Shown: positions 11,222 through 24,938, counted from the first letter of the stretch. The stretch is DNA of 64,000 nucleotides from Camillea tinctor (GCA_022578605.1 MU394070.1:1-64000); one strand, 5' to 3'. The notes: generated by a model from the sequence alone, not told the origin. Translations and numbers: made by a program.

Positions 11222-12560
11222 ATGGCTACAGTCGACCCCTCACAACTCTCCAATGGTAAGCATCGCCGGATTCCCTTACATTCTCGTCTTCTTCTCTTCA
11301 CCATTCCTTTCACATCATTAGTTGTTGTTCACTGTTTATACCTAACATTGTTGCTTCACCATGTCAGATCACCAAGAGCGCGCAGGTCGTCGACGCCCTT
11401 TCTCTACCTGGGTCAAGAAGTTAGCCAATTTCAAGCACGGTTCATCTGCTGGAGGTAGCCGACATGGACACTTTGGCCGCGATAGCTCTCCCAAAGCCAC
11501 CAAGAAGCGACCTTCTAAGAACAACAATCCCTATCCCCAATCCGGGCGCATTGCGCCTAACCACCACGTTGACCCGAGCGATCCCTCGTTATCTACCTCG
11601 CAAACCGGTATAACCTCAGATCAGTCCCTAGGCCGCAGTCATCTCTCGGTGCGGTCGTCGGGCGATGGCGCTGCGCCTCCCACAGCGGGGGGCATATCCA
11701 TGGCCCCAACCATCTCCACCACCGATCATGAAGCTACACAATCCATCAATGCCCCCTCCCACATGGCCTCGTCGGTAGCAGGCACAAGTCGGACAGCCAA
11801 CGGATGCCTAGACTCGCGCAGGGGAGGGGACAGCACATTTTCTTCGCCAGCGCCATCGGTGCGGTCTTTGACAACTACTCTCACCACCATCCAGTCAATG
11901 GGTCCGAATGGAGCTATGAATGGCGCCCCTACCAACGCCCATTCCACTAATTTAAATAGCAATACCACGATCCAGTTTACCCAGCCATTTCCCACCAGTT
12001 CGCCCGCATCCGCCCTCCCGCCCTATCTCGCACCGCACGGGGCTCCAGGCCACCCTACGACATATAATTCCGCCACAGCCAATAATCTCTTGACCGACAA
12101 TGCCTCAATCCTCACCCTCGCCTCCTCCAGCAAGAGGCGGCGCCGCCGATCCATGGATACCGATGCATCTGTGCGCGCCCTCGCACCCTCCTCCTTATGG
12201 GGAGGTAGTCGCGAGAGTCTACCCTTAAGCGTACTTAGTGCTAACATCGATGGCACTCGAGATATGTCCGCTCCAGGCCTGCACCAATCCACATCGAGGA
12301 TCGCGGGCAACGAGCGCGCCAGCATCTACTCCACAACCGGCATCGCACCCGCACTATCCGGCGAGAGAAACAGTTTGTACGCTGGTAAACAGAGCATTGG
12401 TGATGGGGCGAGCATTCGGAGCGGTTTGTTGGGCCACGGAAGGGCGGATAGTATCAGCGGGAGCGTTGGCGGTGTCAACAGCCCCCTAGCCAGCCCTAGG
12501 GAAGTGTCCGAAAAGAACACATTTGACGAGAAAAAGGAGAACATCAAAGAGAAGGAATAG
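11222..12560 (+). CDS. conserved Ser-rich fungal protein of unknown function
   Basis: Two exons, 11222-11255 (11 codons plus one base) and 11368-12560, with a 112-nt intron (GTAAGC..TCAG); the product is 408 aa. The splice joins MATVDPSQLSN to DHQERAGRRRPF. Such a short first exon before a basic WVKKLANFKHGSS segment recurs, to my recollection, in this uncharacterised Pezizomycotina family. The protein is largely disordered and rich in Ser, Thr and Asn. A conserved C-terminal part holds SSKRRRRRS (possible nuclear signal), ASVRALAPSSLWGG and IRSGLLGHGR. I see no transmembrane segment and no enzymatic motif. It is divergent from MLH3. I assign no function. Confidence 0.8.
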
Positions 12561-13430
12561 ACAAGAGTGCTTCTACAAATGCCCCTCAGTATGAAGTCTA
12601 TTGCGTTTGTCCTTGTCAACAATACGGGCCATTCAGGGGCGGTATCACATAGAGAGTCGGGAGTGGATATGGTCGATTGCCGACTTTGATTATGCGACTC
12701 TGGCGAATATGCGCCACTGGGGGTCGAGGGAGAAGTTCAATATCTTTATTTTGAGGTGCCAGGAACGGGACGGGGGAATATGGCAGGGACAATGGTTTCG
12801 GACTGAACAAATAGATACCCGTTTTACTTGATTGAGAGGTGATGGAGAGGTGCAGGGAGGACTAACATGGAAATCTATTTCATCGTATTGATATGCGCTT
12901 TTTAGTATAAGGGAACAAACTAGTTCTAGTTTTTGAAGCTCATCGTCGGCAGGTTGGTTAAGAGGGAAAGGTCGGTTTCCTCACGGACACAGGCGCAGAC
13001 TCACACACACACACACACACATGAATTTATAAGGTATCAAAAGTCTGGAATTGGTAAAACAAGCAGAATAGATGCACAAAAAAAAAGACCCAAAAGGAAG
13101 CAATAGCTTAACAGCTTCAATGATGAGATGAATCCAAGGGAAAGGTGACAACCACAGTGGTGTATACATGTAAACTTGACCTGGTAGGTAAACAACATCC
13201 CGCAGCCACGGAATTTTATGTATAATCTACTATTTACATATTTGGGAAGCAGTACGCATTTCTTTTTTTCTATATACTTTTTCTGTTGCCTGCCCATACA
13301 TACATAGGTTATACCTATTCAAGCCGCCCAAGATCCCCTCTAGTGCTCTTTCTTATACACAAGCCACCCGAAGAAACGAGAGAGAAATTAGGAGAAATCC
13401 TAGAGAACGCTAATAAATTTTGTTTCCATG
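12561..13430. other. intergenic, convergent 3' flanks with CA microsatellite
   Basis: This is 870 bp between convergent stop codons. It holds a CA dinucleotide repeat (13002-13020) and otherwise AT-rich sequence, with no convincing ORF. Confidence 0.55.
13002..13020. repeat. CA dinucleotide microsatellite
   Basis: About 9.5 units of CA in the 3' flank between two convergent genes. Confidence 0.9.
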
Positions 13431-15265
13431 CTAGTAATACGGCAGGGGATCTAGATCCAGACCCTCTACGGTGAGCTTGAACGAGTCGTTTCTGTGGTTT
13501 CTCATTAGCACGCAGTTCGGTCTCATCTTCCTCGCACATATATACGACTTTTGCACCATGAAAAGGGGGTATTACGGAAATAGGAGTAGGAAGGAATCCA
13601 AGAAGAAAAAAAAAAGAAAGAAAGTAAGGAGAAATCAAACAAAGAAAAGTGTCACCAGAAAAAAGGGCAAAAGCATCACATACCGCGAGTAACTCCCCGC
13701 CGCATCCAGGTCCAGCCGCCCCCGCACGCAGTCCTCAAAATCGACATCCGCGTAGATGATCCCCTCGGGGTCCTCCCACTGCGGGCCCGCCAGCACCTCG
13801 CCCATCGGCGAAACGATGCTCGACCCGCCGCGCGAGACAAACTCGCCCGCCCGCGCGGCCGGACTAGTAGTAGTCGTTGGGGGCGCGTCGACCACGGCCT
13901 GCGACGGCACCGTCGACAGCGAGGGCCGGATCTGCGCGCTGCCGCCCCGCACGTCCGCGCCCGGCAGCACGATCTCGTTGCCGTCCTCGTCGATGACGGA
14001 GCTGCGGCGGCGGCGGCGGGGGGCCGCCATGCCACCGTCCCCTTGCGACGCTGGGACTGCTGCGTCCCTCGTGCCGTTGTTGAGGCGCCCCGGTATGCAC
14101 ATGTTGGAGCTCACGACGAAGCACCGCCCCTCGAGCCCCACGGTGCGCATCAGCGCCAGCCAGGCGTCGCGGTTGTCGGCCGTGGGCGCCAGGTACAGGT
14201 TGATGTTCTGCGCGTACAGCGTTTGGCGGAGGAGCGGCATGTAGTTCTCCCAGCAGATCGCGGCGGCCAGGTTGATGCGCACGCCGCGGATCACGGTGCT
14301 CACGGCTTTGAGGGTCGCGGGGGAGCCGTTGGCCCAGATGAGGCGCTCGGAGGCGGTCTTAGGGGGGGGTTAGTAAGGATAATAAGAAGAAGTAAAATAG
14401 GGGTTCGCAGGAGGGAAAGAGGGTCTCGGGACTAGAGGTAAGGTGTATGTTGACGGGAGAGCGCCTAGTAGACCGTGAGGGGGAAGGCATTTTTCGAGTT
14501 ATCAGTCCGAAACACCTAGGATATCCTAGGGTTCGCCCTCGAACATCATCACTGATCTCCTCGCCAAACATCATCAGCCCTCCCCTTTTCCCGTTCTCAT
14601 CGACAAATTACCCCTATATATCTGCCCCTTTCCCTTCTCTCCCTCCCTTCTTCTCTCTCTCCACCAATTTCCCCCCTCGGATTTCGGCACGTAAAAAAGG
14701 CAAACGATAGAAGAAAAAAAAAAGCAAAACTCACAGGCAAAACCTTCCTCCTCTTCCCCACGCACCCCAGCCGGGGACACACATACACCACGGAGCAGTA
14801 CAAGCTCCCGCCCGCGCGCTCCACGCACCCCACCACGAGGAAAACCCCGATCTCGCGGGCAATCCCCTCGAGCATCTCCCGGGTGCCATCACCTCTGCTT
14901 GCCTCCTCCCCCTTTCCCCCCTTTCCCCCCTTTCCCTCCCCATCCCCCTTCTCCCCCTCCAACTCCCTCCTGACCCACCGTGCCCCCGCGCCCGCGCCCC
15001 CGGGGCCCACCGTATCGCCCAGATCCACCGCGCCGCGGAAGTGCTCGAGATAGGCGTCGCGTCCCTGGGCGGTGCGCCCGCCGACCGCGCACCCGAAGTC
15101 CTCGCCGCGCGGGTAGCCCCCCAAGAACGCCTCGGGCAGGAGGAGCAGGTCGGCTTTCTGCGCGGCGGCGCGGAGGGCGATGGTGCGGAGCAAGGCGAGC
15201 GTTTCGGGGAGGGTGGGGCGCGAGCCGGGGGAGGCGGTGGCGAGGCGGATGAGGGTTGGTGGCAT
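13431..15265 (-). CDS. nitrilase-type carbon-nitrogen hydrolase
   Basis: Three exons: 15265-14735, 14357-13684 and 13491-13431. The introns are 377 nt (branch TTACTAACC) and 192 nt; the product is 421 aa. The catalytic triad of the C-N hydrolase superfamily is visible: Glu45 in LLPEAFLGGYPRG, Lys174 in RRKVLP and Cys212 in CWENYMPL. ENYM after the Cys and ERLIWANG after the first junction favour the nitrilase branch (nitrile to acid and ammonia). The third exon supplies RNDSFKLTVEGL and ends PLPYY, the usual family tail, and would be missed by a simple ORF caller. There are two low-complexity insertions: a Gly/Lys/Glu-rich loop near residues 100-122 and a basic-to-Ser/Pro loop (PRRRRRSS onward) after the Cys. 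The true substrate is unknown. Confidence 0.9.
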
Positions 15266-16613
15266 GGTTGTGGTTTTTCTGGGGGGGTAGGTAGGTAGGG
15301 ATGTGTGTATTGTGGATGCCGGTGATAGGTTATATAAGACGAGGAGGGGTTACAAGAAAGAGAAGAAGAACAAGTGCAATCCCGTCTCTTTTTTCTTTTT
15401 CGAGGAAGCAGGTTGGAGATGTAAAAAAAGGGGGTAGATAATGATAATAAAAGAAAAAGGGACTTCAAGAGATGACTCCCAGAAAGCTATATACCAAAGC
15501 CCTCCGGTCCCGACTTCCGAGGTTCGCTCCTTCGGCGCGATGGATTCGATAGGAGCCCAGATAATATAATATAATACCTAATGAGCAACCTTGCAAAATA
15601 AGCACGTACATATGTACGTAGTGTCAGTCAATACGTTACGCTCAGCGATACGGGGCGGGAGCTTAGCCTATCCGGGGAAGAAAGAGGAGCTGGTGCAAAG
15701 GGTCAAAAAGAAAAGAAAGAAAGAAAAGACAGGGAAATGTACCTATTCTTAGATAAAAAACTAAACCTACAGAGTTAGTAAGTAGTATGGATTCGACGAC
15801 CCCCACTTCGGAGGTAAAAACAAGAGATAGGTAATAGGTTAGGTTAACGTACGTAGGTAGATAGATAGGATCCTGATCCAACTTTCCCGATCTCAGTACG
15901 TACTTAGTTCGTAATAGAATCTTCAAAAAATATAGCGCCCCCCTCGGCGTAGAGCTGATGATAGGGACTCCTGTGAAGGGATAAAGAAGGGGTGAGTCAA
16001 TAGAACCTCATGCAAAGATGATAGATATTACGGATAATTGTGCGCTCTGCTTGCGTGATCGTGAGCTACCCCGCAACTAATGTCGCCCCCTCCATAATAC
16101 TAGATGCTAGATACCGTATGTGGAAAGACGACGTCAGAAGCTTAATGCAACATAAAGTCTAAATAACCTACATCACAAAAGGTTCGTTATGTTCTAGTCA
16201 ATACAGTTCATACCACAGGTCGAACTCTCTGTAAATATACCACAGCAAACTCATCATAAATTTTGGTTTCACAGATCATGCAGAGAAAAGAAATTAAGCC
16301 TAAGAGCAACTCTATTTATTAATGTCCGTAACGAAATCGAGACGACCAACTCCATTACCTGAAGTTATCAGCCCAGAACGGGTATCTCAAGTACGGGTAT
16401 TAGCGGGCCAATGAGACCTCATGTCATTTATACATCGTAAAAAACCACCGGCATTCTTCCTCTCGAACTTCCCAGCCAAAGCGACCATAGTTAAGCCGTT
16501 CCTGCACTGGTGAACGAATTTCATTACGCATAATGTCCGATCCTGTCCATATTACCACTTTAACGTAAGTCGTCATTACTCCCCAAGGGGGGAAATATCG
16601 TCGAATTCAATGC
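15266..16613. other. intergenic between tandem minus-strand genes, no gene seen
   Basis: About 1.35 kb holding the nitrilase upstream region (purine-rich on the + strand, so CT-rich on the gene strand, near 15350-15470) and the 3' flank of the CFEM gene. Minus-frame ORFs reaching into 15468 are shadows of the nitrilase exon. Confidence 0.5.
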
Positions 16614-17697
16614 TTAGAGCATCAGGAAAACGAGACCCGCAGCAGCAACGAGGGCCGGCGCGGCAGTCTGTTGAGCGGCGAAGCCTTCAGCAGTGCTAGA
16701 AGCACCCTCACCACCAGTAGTGGTCTCTTCGCTGCCACCAGTCGCGCTGCTGGCGGGCCCCGTCGTGGTAATGCTAGTCACACCAGTGGTGCCGTCAGAG
16801 GTGAACGACGATGCGGAGGTAATCGTAGTCAGGGAGGCAGACTCGGTGGCTGATCCGGATTCGCTATCAGAGCTGGCTGCTCCACTCGAGAAGATGGTGC
16901 TAGTCGAGAAGGTCGAAGTAGCTACGGAGCCATCGCTATTGGTGGTAGTCGTGACGAGCTCGGTGGTGGCGATAGGAACGGCAGTGCCGGAAGCCTCATC
17001 GGTAGTTGTAGCGATGGTGGTGGTTGAGATGGCGGATCCATCACTGTTGGTGATGGTAGACACAATCTCAGTGGACTCACCACCACTCTGGGAGCCCTGA
17101 GCAGAATCATCAGTCACAGTATTTCAATAGCAAAGAGAAAGGGGCAATTACACTAGTAGGCGAGCCAGTAGCTTCGACGGTGGTCGTAGGGGCAACAGTG
17201 CCCGAGCTGGCGCTAGGGAAGCCTCCAATTGCGATACCTTGGGCTTCACGCAGCATATTAGTAGGGGATATGACACAACATTACGTATAGTTGGAAGCAC
17301 TTACCAGCGCAATAATCAACACCATACTGAATAACCTCCGAGGCGTGGTCAGCGCAAGACTCATTAGCACAGTCCCGAATGCCGTAGACGAAGTTGGCGT
17401 TGGTGCAAAGACAGGTGGCATCGGTTCCATTGCATCCTAGATCGCCAGCTTGACCCAACATGTTGGTGATACAGGTGACCTGAAAAGGAAGAATTAGTAC
17501 TCCCGAAAATAGTAAGAATATGTGGTATATAGAGGACCATGTCGATCAACGTGGCGATGATGGCCAACGTGGCAATACAAGATACTAAATATAGGGGAAT
17601 CACTTACACCGCAGTCAGGGAATCCAGAGGGGAGCTGGGCTGCAGCAAGGGCAGCAAAGATGCCAACGACAGTAGCAGAGGTCTGCATCTTGGGCAA
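16614..17697 (-). CDS. CFEM-domain GPI-anchored cell-wall protein
   Basis: Four exons: 17697-17608, 17479-17305, 17243-17152 and 17096-16614 (introns 128, 61 and 55 nt), 279 aa; a second in-frame ATG at 17688 is equally possible. Residues 1-20 form a signal peptide. The CFEM domain carries all eight cysteines: DCG, VTC, LGC, ATC, LC, RDC, ESC and DYC. A long Ser/Thr-rich stretch follows. The C-terminus ends in a hydrophobic tail (APALVAAAGLVFLML), as expected for a GPI signal. CFEM proteins are wall or membrane proteins, several of which bind haem or act in host interaction; the role here is inferred only to that level. The four-exon layout is typical of the family. A CT-rich leader on the gene strand lies about 250 bp upstream. 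Confidence 0.9.
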
Positions 17698-20600
17698 AGT
17701 TGAGGGTTTGGTTGGTCGAGTAATAATTATCTGCCTGTTGGGAGTGGTAAGAAGTTGCTATTACCAGAAAAATGGATTCTCAAAAAGCGTGCAAAAAAAG
17801 GGGGGAGGGGTGAAGATGTTTGTAGAGTGTTGTATTTTTTGTGTTGTTTTGTGATGTTTGTGTATGATGGATGCAGTTGATGTGATTTGCCAATGTGGGA
17901 GAAAATCAGGATAGTGGAGGAAGAGAACCAAGATTAATATTTTAGGATCTAGGTGGAAGAGTGGAAGAAAAAGAGGAAGAAGAGAAAGAAAGAAAGACAG
18001 GAGGAAGCCAGAAATAAGAGAATGAGGAAGTGGGCAATTGTTTGCCAACGTGACTACCTGTGTCAGGTGCCAGAAGGAAATGAGAAAGTGCAGACAGGAG
18101 GTTTTGTAAAACGGGGAAGGCACCACACATAAGTGAATATTACATGTATCTGGGCATATACGAAGAGAGAACGAAGTGAATAGGTAAGAGGTACCAGGGT
18201 ACCCAAACCTACGTAAGATGATGTACTGATGTACACACCCAAATAGTACGTTTTAGGGTCTCTTGAGGTATGACAAGAGAAGCAAATGAATAGACCGTAC
18301 CCAAACTGATACCAGTCCAGTGACGTGTGTGATGTAAGATGGGGTAGGATGGTGGGAAGGCAAGATATGGGAAAAGAAATAAGGGAGGGGGGAAGGGATA
18401 GAGAGATTATGATGATGGTGATGGTGATGATTATGAATGGAAAGCGTAGCACAAACCACGGAAGCAAATATTGGTAGGTTGATAGGTAATAAGGAGGAGT
18501 AACACAGAAACGAAGGTGAGGTTTTAGGAAATTCGTTCAGGTGCAACGTACCTAGATAGTATTGTGCTTGACGAAGGTTGTCAAAGAAAAAAAGGTTGAC
18601 AAGCTTGTGACTGCTTTCGTCGAGATCAGACAAGGCCCAAATGGAAAGGGTTGATTTATATCGCTTGATAGGTCTTGATAGGTGGGGGGTTTTTGAAATG
18701 AAGGAGGAAAGTAAGAAGTGTGGAGGTTGTGATGGTGATGGTAGTGGTGGGGGCAGGAGGAGGAGGCCAAGATTGTTTTCTTTTATTTTCCTGGGGCTGC
18801 TTGCAGCAAGCAGATGGCAGGTGGCAGATGGCAGATGGGACCTGAGATGGGAAATGGGAAACGGGCAACGGGAAACGGGGTTTGTGTTGGATTTAACCTA
18901 CCTTGGGATGAACCTTTAAGTATTAAATAAAGTAGTGGGAGGTAGGCAGGTACGGTACACGTCTCTCTGTATCTACTCAGATCGTAGGAAGTGAGGAAGG
19001 CACGATGGAATGATGAGCAAACAAACAAAGAGAAAACCTGAGCTGAGCTGCGAACAAATAACCAGCTCGGTGAGGTGCCGACAGTTAAATAATCAAATTT
19101 GTCTGCGTCATACCAAATCTCAAGCTTGTTTGACAATCCTATTACATCTACATGTGCTCTAGTGATAGTGCATGCATGTAAAAGCAGGCAAGCCTTGCTT
19201 GTGGCCCTGCCTCATCCATCATGATGTATGCATGTATCTTGGGTACCAGGCCCTACTTAGCCCAAATTGCTTTACATAAGTAGGTAAGTCGGTAAATAAT
19301 ATCCAGCTAACCTAGGTCCTAACTAAACTACTATGTACCTTAAGTAGTATACTACTTACACTTGCATGGTGTAGTTATACTATAGACATACGATCTACTA
19401 CAAGTACCGGCTATGAAGCTAGCTTCTGACTATTAAAAAAGCTTGGGATAAGAGCTGGGAGACCTCATCGGTTCTTTGCCGATAAAACCATTACTACTAA
19501 ATCAGAGAATAAAGAGAGAGGAAAAAAAAAACAATAAACAAATAAGGTGGGGGGAGGCTCTCATGGATCAAAATGGGCATCGAGGCTAGGGAAGCTCTGG
19601 TGTGCTGTAGATAAATAGTCTACCAAGAGAACTAGGTTGGCCAGGTAAGTTGGTAGGTAGTACCTAGATTAGCTTGGAGCTGTGAGCTCTAGGGCTGTGT
19701 GTGGATGTCATCATTCTCCGCTTGTAAATTTTTCTTGGCCTAATAACAAAGAGAACTCAAGGAACTAGAGGGATCCCTGCCCACCGCAAGCAGATGGGAA
19801 GGATCATGGGTTTTTCTTTCTCTTTTAAGGATACATGCATGAATGCATAGAGATCATTCCTAGGCCGCCAGGACCGCTACTAAATAGGTACTTGTTACAT
19901 GCGAAGATAACATACATAAAATCGGGTGACACGAAACCGGCAACTTACGGCCTTTCAAACATGGGCGTTAGAAAGCATATGATACCGCGACAAGTAAGTA
20001 CACATTGAAATATTTACAATACCTTAGATACCAGGGTAGGTAGCTATGTCCTAGGTGGTAATCTATAGGATTTACGGTGGCGGGTAATGTAGGTGTATGT
20101 ACGACATCATATAGGCCTTAGGGAACATCTCCCCTTGCTCCTTTAGGCTTATTAGACCCTACATAGGTAGGCACTCTACTACTTACATACGAATCCTCTA
20201 CTTATCTGTCTGCTGACAGGCATATAGTGAATGGAACAAATCAAAAAGAAAAGAAGGCTTTTTGCTTCGTAAATGTTGTTCGGTTCGTGGCTTGATCGCA
20301 TTAGTAATTTCAACTTAATCCGGCAACCTCATTTGATACCAGTGCTGTTTATGTTGATCGCGAAAGGAAACCGTGCCACGATGATCAGTCGATGACGATA
20401 CCTTACCCGTCATCACGATAATAGTGATAAATGTAACTGTCAACCCCCTCTTTAGAACCCCTCTTGAACCCCCCCTCTTAACCAAGTATTGCGCAAGTCC
20501 GACGTGTAGAAGGGGTAGTGGTGATTATCGTCGTCGCCGTTGTGAATCTCTCCAGCCACATGGTATTTCACTATATGCACCATTTTAGCTGGCTATGTGC

Positions 20601-23600
20601 GTCACCGCAAGTTCATCACGATGGTTCTAGAAACGCGTCGCGAACCTGCGTCAAGCCATGTAGGTAAGTAGTAGGTAGTAGGTAGTGAATCGAAGTGTCA
20701 GAGCAAGAAGGTTCAGAAAAACCTGATAAGGTGTTACCAAATCAAGGTGATTACTGCATGGGGATAGCCGGACAGGGGATCCCAAGACTCTCATTGGCCA
20801 ATGCGCTGGATGTTAGCTGATCTCGCTGCATGGTGCACGTTGCTGCCAGCGAAGATCCTACAGCTGGTTAGCAAGTGCGCTGGACATCTAGGTAAATAAA
20901 CCTGCTGCACCAGCAGGGCGGGGTTACGTGTTACATACAAGGTCTACCTGAGTAGGTCTATTGCAACCCAGGCCCAGGCTCATGTAAGATGCGTTGGCTT
21001 GGAGATGGTGAATTAGCGAGTTCTCCATTTACAACTATCTCTTTAGTTCCCGAGGTCTTTCAGCTCTGGTCTTCCTGATCTTCCTGATCTTCCTCCTTCC
21101 CCTTTTAAATTAGCAAGACTAGGTATCGTCCGAACTATCGCTATGCCATCTTAGAGTTAACATTAACCGTTAGTATAGTGTGAAATGAATGGCTATTCCA
21201 TATAGAGTGGTTGCCTCCCACGATCGGGTAGAACCTGTGATCCAGAAGATATTCACTCATATTGTCAGTGGTGTAAGAGGTAGGGTGCAGGGAGGTAACT
21301 ACTTAATAGGTACGTACTACTTTCAATCGAAACCTAACTTACCGGTGCTCAATCAGTAATCGGTAATAGTGATGTCATAATTGTCATCGTCATCGCCAAG
21401 GGTTATTGGTGGATCCTTGTTGATTTTACAATGGGACCGCGGGGGGCTTCATCGACAACTCGAGCCGCGACTTGGACAACTTCTTTCTTTCTATGCGCCA
21501 ATCGAATCATAATATTCCATGTCCATAACTTTCAACCACCTACATTTCTCTCTCTCTCTTTTTTTTTTTTTTTTTCGCGATCATTCCATCGTCAAGTCGA
21601 AGCGGTGGAGTATATCTCTTTTTCAGGTTTAGTCCATTCGCCTTCATGAGTCGGGTTGTTGAGCCGGTCTATCCGGGCTACCATAGTATTATTCCCGCCG
21701 GTCTCTGCCCTAACGACTGACTATCGTCAAAGTTCGCAACGGCCGCAACTATCTAGGGTAGCACTATCGATTCTCTCTCTCTCTATAAAATTTAGATTTC
21801 GATCTCGCCGTAAGTCTCGACGGGCTACCGGCAACAACCTGCCATTTTGGACGACTCATAACCCACGGCTTGGAAACGGAAGCCGAGGACAGGATTCACA
21901 ACCTCGATTTAGATGAGGCTTTTCATAATCACCTGACTATAGCGGCTGTAAGTAGGTAGTTAGTGGCCAAATCTTTCCAGCTCCAGCCTTAATCCCTGTT
22001 AACCTGATCTTCTTCCTCCCGAGCCCGAGCCACGATCTGATATTCAAGAAATGTTGGGCAGATCTGTTCATGCGGTCTGGGTTGGCTGTGTGGTTGTGTA
22101 TCACCGAATCACATGTACAGCTAGAACCGGAAATTGAACGTGGAAATTCAACCTATGTCCCCTCCCTTGGAGCTTCTGGTTGTAACCAGCAAATTTCCCT
22201 CTGACAACACTGCCAGCCAAGCATTTGTGTTTCTGGCGCAAATATACAGATCCAGTGCAGTACCAAGACCTAGGCAATTTGCGGAATTACGTACGAACGA
22301 TTTGTTGTACATTACATACGGCCTTTCATTGAGACACACACACTCTATCTCTGTCACGTTTCCCAACGGCTTCGGCGACCCAAGTTTCACTTGCGACCAT
22401 CGGGTTGTAGGGGATCAGATCAAGTCCTACAGGCCGTTACCGGGAAAAAAAAATCCTATTGACACTAAAATTACCTGCACCTCCAAAATGAGCCGGATCG
22501 ACACCGCTACCCATTGACCGCGCTCACACTAACGTCCCCTGGGTCGGCACTTTCGTGTTAGTGCTTTCGTTGATGGCTGAAAACTGCTAAATAGTGTCAA
22601 CTATTATTGCGTCGGTGGAGGTGCCAAACTCTTTGTGGCGTCCCGGTTTCACCGAAGGCTGCTGAGCTTTGGCGTGGCGGAGCCTTAAGACAACTTCACC
22701 AGATCGCAAGCAGTAGTATCACCGCTGACATGCTGCAGTGTTCTCTGTCTACCCGGGCCACAGCATCAGGTTAGGCAATTTGATATGTTTCTTTTCGTAG
22801 GAATATGCCATTCGCCTTACGATGATCGGACGAAGCACCCAACGTAAAAAGCGGAAAAGCCTAACTTTACGAGTTTTACATCTACACGCATACACATAAC
22901 TCTAGGTAACTGCGGGACGGATAAGTAGGCTTTCAAACTTAGCATACTGTACGATGAAGTCGTCGTCACTTGTTACGCAGATGGCTCGAAACAGTGCGCT
23001 CAAACGAGAACCCCCTCCTTCACAGGCTCTATGTATAAGGGTTATCATTTGCACTACGGCGCACAGTGCTGCCAGGTATACCCATACAATTGTTTCCGCC
23101 GCGTTGATCAACGCTCTGGGGGTCAATCCCCCAGTCCCCGAACTACTACTACCAGACTATCTGATGAGGACTTCGGGGAAAATTCTACACTCGGTTCTTC
23201 AATGGGTAAGATAGACTAACTAAAGTCGCGGTGGTTAGGGTATAGACTATATCGACTATCTAGCCATGGAATCCCCAGTTAAGTACAGCTGGGTATAAGT
23301 AGGAGGCCTCGCCCTCTAGACGATTTTCGTGTAAGCTCAGGTACGTGATATTAGCGTAGGGGTCTACGATGTTCTCATAAGTACCTGTGGGGTATGCCGA
23401 CCATTGTCGGTTTTGTTTTATTACAACAGAGATGGATATGTGAATAATAACTTAAATATTTACGCTCGGAATCAGCAGGCCATGAAGGACTGGAAACTAC
23501 TTATCAGCATATGGTGCCTCAAGAGCCATCCATATATACTAGTATGTAGAGCGTAAAAAGAAGAACAGGGTTTTGTATGCGTTATTCTAAATAAAATGCG

Positions 23601-24938
23601 GTGAAACGTATATGGAGTAAAATATTACGAAGTTCAAAACACCATGCCTCCCTCTCATCTCATCCTCTATTTGTGTGATCAAGGCAACATATATGACTTA
23701 TACACATAGACAAGCGAACACACACATACACACTCATATATATAGGTATATATGTGTATACTAGTTGTATAATCCCCAAGCCTACACAACCCCTATCCCA
23801 TTCCTACACCACGGCCAATTCTCGTACGTGTTGAAATGCGCAACCTACGTAAATAGCCTCCAACACACAAGTAGCGCTGGATTATTTCTTTCCCTTCAAA
23901 CCCCAAAACAAAACAGACACAACAGATTAAAGATACCGGTTTCAACTCATGCCCCCCATCCCGTCCCGTTTTTTTCTATCGCCCCAAGACAATACCAATG
24001 CGGTTCTGCCGTCTCATCTCACCTTCCCTTACCTCAGAACCCTCCCAAAAGCGTACGTAAACCCAAGTCTCAGTCTCTCAGACCTCCGAATACGTATGCC
24101 AGCACAAAAGGCTGCCGTAACAGTCACCGTATATAGTAGCGGATAGGTGAGATTTATAAGACAAGACAAGACATGACTTTTCAGCCCCAATTTCCCGTCT
24201 CTCATCATCATATATTCTAGAAACCCCCTTTTTTCAACCCGTCGTGCGTTTCTCTGCACCTATATGGTATGTCTAACCAACCCAGTTCTCCCTCCGAGAC
24301 AGCCCGCCAAACCGTCCTCCCCTCATCAAAAAAAAAAAAATAATAACCCACCTTCTAATCAACCCCCAAACGCGCCATCACATACCCAAAATTTATTGTA
24401 TCACGCGGACCTCGAAAAAAAGTGTCACATAACCTTTTTTCTGAAACATTTCTCAAAACATAAAACACAACTATGGAGAGAAAAAAAATCCCCTATCGAA
24501 GCATGATTATCTCCCCGAATGACTGCCTAACCGGACAGACAGTTAAAAGCAGAAAACACCATTTAGCCAGCAAGCCAGCAAGCAAGCAATCCCGGGAGGA
24601 AAAAAAACCTCCCTCATACATATACAACATGGATGCAATAAACCCCCGTCTTTTCCTAGTTCCCCCTCCCTACTCTCTGTAATATTCGTGTCCATCAACT
24701 CTTTTCCCTTTACTTCCGGAATTAGTTTCCCCAGGTTCGTATCTAATCGTGCCTCTTTTTTTGTGGCGTGTAGTATGTATGCATGTACGTAGGTGAGTAT
24801 ACTAAGGACTGAAGAAATATGTCCTTAGTAATAGCAGTAGTGTTCGTAAAAGAAAAAGAGGAAATTATGTATATCCCGTCCGTTCATGTATCATCGTCAA
24901 AACCTGTTCCATATCCCTCACCAAGTCGTAAACTTCGT
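17698..24938. other. 7.2-kb gene-poor region
   Basis: No convincing coding gene on either strand. The first 1.2 kb (17700-18900) is purine-rich on + and probably the upstream region of the CFEM gene. From 18900 to 21400 there are many short GGTA/TACC-type tetranucleotide tracts and no ORF above about 70 codons. A CT-rich and poly-T segment at 21540-21570 precedes small open frames (21431-22517) that show no family motif. From 23700 to 24900 there are TA/CA-rich tracts and the 3' flank of RNR1. A non-coding transcript cannot be excluded. Confidence 0.5.

Noticed and set aside
22134..22517. 127-codon + frame in the 7-kb gene-poor region
   Set aside because: No domain, no good start context, and the overlapping minus frame is equally open.
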